A stretch of 64,000 nucleotides of DNA from Saccharum officinarum (lineage: Eukaryota; Streptophyta; Magnoliopsida; Poales; Poaceae), in the NCBI GenBank assembly GCA_020631735.1, contig CM036158.1:79537447-79601446 (forward strand), given 5' to 3'. The position numbers were made by a program, and so were the translations under genes. Position 1 is the stretch's first letter. Every line of letters starts with the position of its first letter. Positions 57,437 through 64,000 of this stretch are shown here, in pieces. The notes beneath the pieces are model-generated. The model was not told the DNA's origin and searched no databases. It worked only from the letters and a program-made list of their open reading frames with translations.

Positions 57437-58610
57437 GGCTCCGTTTGGAACGAAGGAAAAATGGGGGATAAGTGAAGGATTGAGTTCTGGAGGAAAGGAA
57501 TTGTTTGCGCGCGTCTGGAATGAAAAAAGTGGCACGGACCCTTCTTGAGGAATGGCAACGAAGTTTGTACTTTTGGAGGAAAGGAAAAATGAGGTCAGAG
57601 CCAAGGGAAAAATTCCTACGGTGCTTGCGTTGACGCTTAGCGCACTAAAACCAATCTTTGCCCCTGCACGCGAAGCCTGGGCATCGCCACATCGGCCATC
57701 CAACCAAGCGACCATAAAGAATGGCGATTGTAAGATGAACAGTGGTACAAGAGCTAGACGGACGGATAAGGCCTGAGCAAATTAATAAACAAGTCCCTAT
57801 ATTCTCCTTATTTTATATATTTTTCATGACACACAACTTAATTAAACTTGATCCACATGGTAAAAGCAAAATGGCGTTCATAAATAAGGATGTCAGCGGA
57901 TCGGGTTCAGGGCGGATATCCGCAGGTTTCGGGTCCTGCGGGTTCGGGTTTGGGGATGATTTCTCACCCACGGTTTTCGGGTTCGGTTTCGGGTTTGGTA
58001 TCGGGTTGGGTTTCGAGTTTGGTTTTTCCACCCGTGGATATCCAATGGATATCCAAAATAAATCATTTTGGAATTAAAACTCATGTGTTTATAATATGCT
58101 AATAATAATTTGTTTACTTAGATTATTAAATCTATTCAAAATTGACTCATGAAAATATTTATTATTTGTTGCCTCTTATTTATACATGTGAATATGTGTA
58201 TATTTATCCGCGGGTTTCGGGTATCCATTCGGGTTTCGGGTATCCGTTCGGGTTTCGGGTATCCGCGTGTTTGGTTTTGGTGATGAATTTCCACCTGAAT
58301 CGGTGTTCGGTTCGGGTTCGGGTTTCGGTTTTGGGTGCACGGATACTCCACCTGATCCGAACCCGACCCATTGCCATCCTTATTCATAAATCTGATCAAA
58401 TTAGTTTAAAGCTACTGGATCTATGGACCATGGGTCGCATCCATTTGTGTTACTCTAATTCCGGTACTTTTGTATTCCTATGTTCCAAACATCTATTTCA
58501 ATCATTTCCTGCTTTTTCTATTCCTCTATTTTTCCATTTCATTCCTACCTCTTTCCTATACTTTTTTCTTTTCCTCTATTTTTCATTCCTTTCCTCCAAA
58601 TAACAGGCCC
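57437..58610. mobile_element. Harbinger/Tourist-type element with TAA duplication, carrying a nested hAT
   Basis: The left end GGCTCCGTTTGGAACGAAGG and the right end (reverse complement GGGCCTGTTATTTGGAGG) are imperfect TIRs. TAA lies at 57434-57436 and 58611-58613. The right side repeats CATTCC/TTTCCTC words. No transposase frame was seen. Confidence 0.6.
57885..58382. mobile_element. Non-autonomous hAT element with perfect 8-bp duplication
   Basis: The ends are TAAGGATG and CATCCTTA, and the subterminal GGATCGGGTTC pairs with GATCCGAACCCG. The 8-mer TTCATAAA lies at 57877-57884 and 58383-58390. The interior is rich in GGGTTTCGGGT(A)TCC repeats. It is similar in design to the element at 1052-1327. 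Confidence 0.88.
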
Positions 58611-58613
58611 TAA

Positions 58614-59560
58614 AGAAAAAGGAAAATAATTTGGTTGATAAGTGGCAATAGGTTGTCCCATGACCCCTGGTCAAAAGAGTCCTGTTCTTACGTTTGGCGG
58701 AGGCGTCCTAGTGCTTTTTGCAGGGGACGTGCGGCCTTGTCTGCTCGGTGTACAGTACAGATATTGAAGTCGGTTGGTTGGTTGGAGCACATGGCCGGCC
58801 ATGCCTAACCGCCACGCCGCATCTTCCCTTTCCTCGGCGGGGAGGGAACGCACGCTTGTGGTGTTGACCCTGCCTGCTTCACCGCTGGCGTCGTGTGCTA
58901 CCACTAGTAGTTCGTGCGTGCTTCATTCCTTTCTTCCACCAGGCAGGCTTATGCTAAGGTTACACAACCAATTGCGTGATTACCGGGGCCGCTTCTCCGC
59001 CCGTGATTGATTACAGATAACCCAAGGCTGGCTCTGCTTTGTTTTACTAGTGTCTTCACAGAGAATTGGACGGGCATGTGACACCGACGCGTGTGGGTCA
59101 GTTGGTCGAAAGTTCCAAAAGGATATTATTCCAGTGCCATGCCATCTCATCCGTATATGTAATGCAATTCGGTAGTGAGACGCGCAGACGCAGGTGTAAC
59201 GGGTCGGGACGGGACGGCAAAGCCCGCCGCGTGCTCTCCTCTCCTTGTCACGTTGAGCAGGGCCTTCTTCTCTTTGTCACGTTGTGCCTGGGCTGAAGAG
59301 CAGGGCAGCAGGACATCCACGATGAATCCATCCACGTCCACGGGCCGCACAGCAACGGATAAAACTGGCCGTGACCAACTGGCCAGCACCACGCAACAGC
59401 TAGTGGTAGACTGCTAGGAGCTAGAGCCGCGCCGCGTGCTCGGCTCCGCTCTCACGAGTCACGAGTGCTTGCTATGCTGCCCGCGCCGCGTTTCAATTCG
59501 GGGCACCAACACACACCACACCGTCGCGGCGCACGCGGCCTCTGGTTTCTGAGGCTGTGT
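58614..59560 (+). other. Upstream region of the OSCA-type gene
   Basis: GC rises towards the gene. No independent gene or repeat was recognised. The promoter of the OSCA-type gene probably lies here; no clear TATA box was identified. Confidence 0.4.
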
Positions 59561-59717
59561 TTAGATTTCCTGGATTCCCTTTCCCTCCCTGCATTTGCAT
59601 TGCATTGCATCAGGCGGCATCAACACCTTCCTCCATCTCTTCTTCGTTCACTTCTTCCCATCAGGTCTTCTTCCCTTTCGTCCTCCCTCCTTCCCTCCCG
59701 CTCCAGACCAAGGCCAA

Positions 59718-59740
59718 GAGAGACCGAGAGAGAGAGAGAC
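59718..59740 (+). promoter_or_regulatory. GA-rich 5' UTR tract before the OSCA start codon
   Basis: GAGAGACCGAGAGAGAGAGA sits directly before the ATG at 59742. GA/CT repeats in 5' UTRs are common in plant genes and can bind BPC-type factors; a role here is inference. Confidence 0.45.
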
Positions 59741-59741
59741 A

Positions 59742-62700
59742 ATGGCGACGCTGCAGGACCTGGGCGTGTCCGCCTTCATCAACATCCTCAGCGCCTTCGT
59801 CTTCCTCCTCCTCTTCGCCGTCCTCCGCATCCAGCCCGTCAACGACCGCGTCTACTTCCCCAAGCTCTACCTCGCGCACAGGCGCCAGCACGACCACACC
59901 GCCCGCTCCGCCGTCCGCCGCTTCGTCAACCTCAACATCTGCACCTACATCACCTTCCTCAGCTGGGTGCCCGGCGCGCTCCGCATGTCCGAGACGGAGC
60001 TCATCGCCCACGCCGGACTCGACTCCGCCGTCTACCTGCGAATCTACACGCTCGGGTACTATCCTATACACCGCCGCAACTCTCTATTTCTCTTCGCGCG
60101 CCCCCCTGCTGCTTCTTCCTTCTTCTTCTACTACTACGGCGATTTTTTTTCCCTTGCGAAATCAATTATTACTCCTTCTGCGATTGCAATTCTGGTTGGT
60201 CTTACTCTTACTGCTCGTTCACTCAGCTGGGACTCTGCCTTGGTTAAAGTTCATTCAAGCTGCAATTTTTTTTTCATCTTGTTTATTTGCCTATATGTGT
60301 TCGTGTGTGCTACTTACTGCTATCATTTCACTTTCAAGTTTTGGAGTGCCATTAAACAAATGCATCATTTTCACCTTCAACGGTTCAACCAAACCACCCA
60401 CGGCGAGGGGATGAAGTTCTTAATCTGTCTCACTTTTCCCCTCTTTTGCTGAATTCCTGCAAACTGTTGCGGTGTCACGGATTTTGTTAATGACGGTTTC
60501 TGGATTTCCATCGCCAGCTTTGCCTGCCTGGCTGGATGCATATGAACATGAGGGTTTGCGTCTGGGCACTGCATTCCTCTCCGCAGCTTGCTTCTTTCCA
60601 TGTTTAATTATGGCTCCTTTTGGCCGCACTTGTGCTTGTTTCATCATCTCACGCACAGCATAGGAAGCCGTCGTCTTTAGGCACATTGCTCGCTGAAACA
60701 AATAAACGGCATTTTTTTACTTCCAAAAATAATTGCAAGATCTCTTCCTTCCAAAAATAACAGCACGTTTTCCTTCAACCAGAATTGCAAGATCTCTTCC
60801 TTCCAAAAGGAAATTAATTACCATTTAAATCCTTTGATAATTATTACGGTTGATTTTTTTAGTCACAACTTTCACGCAAAAATAATTCCTTGACTGATTG
60901 CTTATGCAGTGACAGAATTGCTTGTGTTTGATGACAGCGAGTTTGGTGATAATGTTGTCCTTATCACGTTTCGGCTGTAGTGCTTCCCATTCCGTCGTGC
61001 CGTTGAAAATTGTGTCGTCAAATAATCTTGATTTGATCCGCACGATTCCTGGCTTTCTTTCAGGAGGACGGCACAAACTTCTGTGGTTTCATTATTGATT
61101 TCCTAGAGGCTAGTTGGACGGTTTACTCATTACTACTGGAGTGCCAAACTTTGTGTTTATCCTATTCTATTCCTAGCTAGTAGCTAGTGCTCGCCCACTA
61201 CAGATCAACACTCTCACGCTCAAGGGCCCGAACATATTTTGTGCCCTTGTCATTGTGATTGTGGCAGCACCAACTGATTCGCATTCTCACAATATACCTG
61301 GGGAGTGGGGACCGTTCCTTACAACTGGAGATGCTTTTCTTATAGCTACCAGGCTTTGTTTAGATTGAAAAAAAATTTCAACCCGATAAATAGTACCACT
61401 TTCGTTTTATTTGGCAAATATTATCCAGACCAACTAGGCTCAGAAGATTCATCTCGTGATTTCCAACTAAACTGTGTAATTAGTTATTTTTTTACCTATA
61501 TTTACTACTTCATACATGGGTCCAAAGATTGATGTGATGGAGAGAGTGAAAAAATTTTAACTTTTGGGGTGCATCTAAACAAGGCCCTAGTTTGGAACTT
61601 TGGATGAAAATTCACTCAAAAGGTTTCCCTATTTGAGGTGCAACTTTGACCAAAGAAGGCATGATCCAAAATTTCATTTCAATGGGCGTCCTTGCCTTGT
61701 CGGCTCTCTACTAGAAGTACTACTACTGCAGGCTGAACAGAGAATAATTCAGGCACAGCACTACCACATGGCATTCAATTATTTTACTCTCAGCCTTCTA
61801 CTTCACGTTTAGCCGCATGGGCAATGCTTTGAATCTACACAAGATGTGTTTGGGTAATTTCAACCAAAGTTGCAAAGGCTGTAATGTTGTGGCCTTTGCC
61901 TCTTTTCCCCTTATTTTGCAATGGCAAATAAGGGATTGCTCTGCCAAAACGAAAAAAAAAAGACTGGTCTCTATGGCAATAAGAGATTTATCGGATGACA
62001 AAATTTTGCATTGACAAATAAGGGATTGCTCTAAAAAGGCATCAATTATCTGGCAGCACAATAAGACAGGTTGCCCTCAGTGCAGCATGCTAACACATTT
62101 TTTCTGTCTCCTTGGCAGCCTCAAGATATTTTTGCCCATTACAACTCTCGCCCTTCTGGTTCTTATTCCAGTCAACGTATCTGGCGGCACATTACTTGAT
62201 CTAAAAAAGGAAGTTGTTTTCAGCGATATCGATAAGCTTTCTATATCAAATGTTAGCCCTGGATCCAACAGGTATGGATCTTATGAACTCTTAGATTTTT
62301 TGGCTGTTCCTTTATACTCATACAATGTCCAGAACATTTTCCATGCCTGTTATGCTTTCAGTTTTGTTTTGCATGTTGTGACTACTCAGGGCTATCTGAC
62401 CATTGTCATTGCAATTCATTTCAGATTCTTTATTCATCTCTTGATGGCATATGTGTTCACATTCTGGGCATGCTTTATGCTGTACAAAGAATACAGCAAT
62501 GTAGCATTTATGAGATTGCATTTCCTGGCTTCCCAGAAGCGTTGTGCCGATCAATTCACTGTAAGTACAATGACAAAGTATGATGTGATATACTAACCAT
62601 CTATATAGCACGGATACAGATACGCGTATCGGTATCGGAAGGATACGGATACGCGGATACGGCAATTTCTTAAACATTCCGATACGCGGATACGTTTTAA

Positions 62701-63988
62701 CTATTTTATTAATAAATAGATAACAATGCATAATAAATAGACGTTTAAACTTCTTCCTCGGTTTGCTCAGTGTGAGTGTTAGCTGATGGCCCCTGATCAA
62801 CCATTTAACCAATTATATCTTCAATCAGCCAGTCAACCGTGCGTATCAATACTAAAATCTCCGTTTCAATATAAACTGCTACTCAGTTCATGCCGTTAAC
62901 ATCACAGTCAACAAGATGTAGCTCAGTTAAAACAATGGAAACAAAATAAATCATAGACTAACCTAGCGGCCAGGAGGACGAGAGCGTGGCGAAAACGGAG
63001 GCCCTGCCTTCATCCTCATCACCATCACTGGCCGCCGAGCCATCGCCGGAGACCGAGATGAGGACAGGTCGCTGCGAGAACACTTGGTGCCAGCAGCCAT
63101 GGAGCGAGGTCGCCTGGCCACGGATCGACACCGCCTGGCTGTGGATCCAGGCCGCCCGTCCTCGGATTGATGCCACCCCGTCCCGGATTGAGTCGCCTGG
63201 CCGCGGATCGACGATTGGGCGCAAGCCAGGACTGAGAGGCCGCCCAAGATGGGGGTGCTGGTTTCTGACAGAGGTGGCAGCCAAGATGGGGTCGCCGGAC
63301 ACGGATGGGGATTGAGAGGCGGAGGCGCGTAGGGACGGAGGGAACCGGGTGGAGGGGTCTTTTGCGGCGCCGCCGCGCCGGGGTGAGGCGGAGGCGGCTG
63401 CGTGAGGCGGAGGCGGAGGCGGCTGCGCGTGGGCGACTGCGAGGGGTCGGGAGACGGGAGTAGGGCAGGCGGACTGGCGGCCGGCGTGGTAAGTTATTGG
63501 GCCGGCTGGGCCGTATCGACTCGGCCGAGACGTTTCCAATCGTTAGTTTCCAGCCCAGATAAGATGGGATACGTGGATACGCCGTGGATACGTATCCGGG
63601 CCGTATCCCAGGCGTATCCGTATCGGATACGTATCCGATACGGGATACGCCCCTTCCCTGCCGTGTCCGTGCTTCTGAGCTAACCATATATATATGGACC
63701 ACGTTCCACTGCATTTGTGATGAATAGCTAGGAAAAGCGTAGTTGAACACAGAACACATACCCTAGTGCGAATTTGCTGAGCAGAACATGTACCAAATTC
63801 GTGCTATAACTTAATATATTCACATTTAGAACTGAGATCCTTTAAGGTATTTCTGCAGCATTTAAATTTTTTTTTGGCAATTCCAGGTGATTGTTAGAAA
63901 CATTCCTCGCATCTCAAGCCATTCAACTTCTGAAACAGTGGACGAGTTCTTCCGAAGAAATCATCCAGACCACTATCTTGGTCAGCAG
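59742..63988 (+). CDS. OSCA1: OSCA1-type hyperosmolality/stretch-gated calcium-permeable channel, 5' part
   Basis: Four coding exons are in the window: 59742-60055, 62119-62271, 62425-62560 and 63887-63988. The gene runs past the right edge after a GT donor at 63989. The protein starts MATLQDLGVSAFINILSA, a hydrophobic first segment typical of the family, then RIQPVNDRVYFPK. Exon 2 gives GLKIFLPITTLALLVLIPVN and exon 3 FFIHLLMAYVFTFWACFMLY, the next two membrane segments. Exon 4 opens VIVRNIPRISSHS and DEFFRRNHPDHY, the start of the cytosolic PHM7-type domain. Known relatives form dimeric mechanosensitive channels at the plasma membrane. The start is chosen by homology; an upstream in-frame ATG at 59595 would add 49 residues not expected in the family. 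Introns 1 (2063 bp) and 3 (1326 bp) contain transposons. Confidence 0.93.
61351..61587. mobile_element. Tourist-like MITE in intron 1 of the OSCA gene, copy K
   Basis: The ends are AGGCTTTGTTTAGATTG and CATCTAAACAAGGCC. The body has the family blocks (CACTTTCGTTTTATTTGG, CCAACTAGGCTCAGAAG, TGTAATTAGTTATTTTTTTACC). Confidence 0.75.
62607..63673. mobile_element. TIR element with GGATACG-repeat ends in OSCA intron 3
   Basis: AGCACGGATAC at the left pairs with GTGTCCGTGCT at the right. Both subterminal regions consist of repeated GGATACG/CGTATCC words in opposite orientation. The middle (62985-63540) is GC-rich with short repeats of the type CGGATCGA/CGGATTGA and frames without domains. An imperfect direct repeat, CTAACCATCTATATA and CTAACCATATATATA, lies just outside (62593 and 63680), but a few extra bases on the right make a target duplication uncertain. 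The superfamily is unknown. Confidence 0.6.
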
Positions 63989-64000
63989 GTACATGGCCCT

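Noticed and set aside
59595..60452. Long + strand frame that starts 49 codons upstream of the OSCA start and continues into intron 1
   Set aside because: The family N-terminus begins at the ATG at 59742, and the splice donor at 60056 and the match to exon 2 show that the sequence after it is intron.
62958..63759. Minus-strand frames of 193 and 244 codons in OSCA intron 3
   Set aside because: They are Pro/Arg/Ser-rich low-complexity translations of a GC-rich transposon interior and end sequences; no domain was seen.
1..64000. CRISPR arrays, bacterial operons, tRNA or rRNA genes
   Set aside because: The window is plant nuclear DNA. Regularly spaced repeats were transposon subterminal motifs, and no tRNA or rRNA gene was recognised by eye.

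Overview
The window is nuclear DNA of a flowering plant, almost certainly a grass. The signs are split genes with GT-AG introns, dense Tourist, Stowaway and hAT MITEs, a Sirevirus-type Ty1/Copia element and a chromovirus-type Ty3/Gypsy element. The repeat families look like those of panicoid grasses (sorghum/sugarcane/Miscanthus group), but the species is an inference. Three host genes are convincing, all on the + strand. They are a complex I accessory subunit (NDUFA12 type, five coding exons, 3745-6102), a vacuolar/plastid-type sugar-proton symporter of the VGT group (14 coding exons, 46713-50609), and the 5' part of an OSCA1-type mechanosensitive/osmosensing channel (from 59742, running off the right edge).

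Between the first two genes lies about 40 kb of repeats. From 6.1 to 10.8 kb there are decayed gene fragments (C2-like, TolB/PD40-like beta-propeller) inside nested MITEs. From 12292 to 28430 there is one apparently complete, minus-strand Ty3/Gypsy chromovirus. Its two 4.84-kb LTRs are nearly identical, it has a 5-bp target duplication (CCTAT), and its 1468-codon gag-pol frame is open. From 28.7 to 29.8 kb a telomere-like TTTAGGG tract abuts a piece of another Gypsy element and a truncated Copia LTR. From 29763 to 44290 there is an old Sirevirus-like Copia element with many stop codons, an 82-bp tandem duplication in gag, an env-like region, and a 1949-bp solo LTR of another element inside pol.

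The most striking observation is a second minus-strand frame in the young Gypsy element (22196-22810), lying between its 5' LTR and gag-pol. It begins with Met followed by 21 residues of which 18 match the histone H3 N-terminal tail; K4, R8, K9, S10 and T11 are kept and K14 and K18 replaced. A predicted coiled coil and a strongly acidic C-terminus follow. Both this frame and gag-pol start immediately after a good 3' splice-site sequence, and there are good 5' splice sites in the leader, so alternative splicing could produce two mRNAs. The same element's polyprotein ends in a chromodomain-like region. I know of no described system of this kind, but I could not search.

The right part (50.7-59.7 kb) holds more MITEs, two TIR elements carrying GC-rich inserts or other transposons, a 110-bp perfect-arm hairpin, and a MULE-like element with about 250-bp inverted arms full of small palindromes. 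The OSCA-type gene carries a Tourist MITE in intron 1 and a 1.07-kb TIR element in intron 3.
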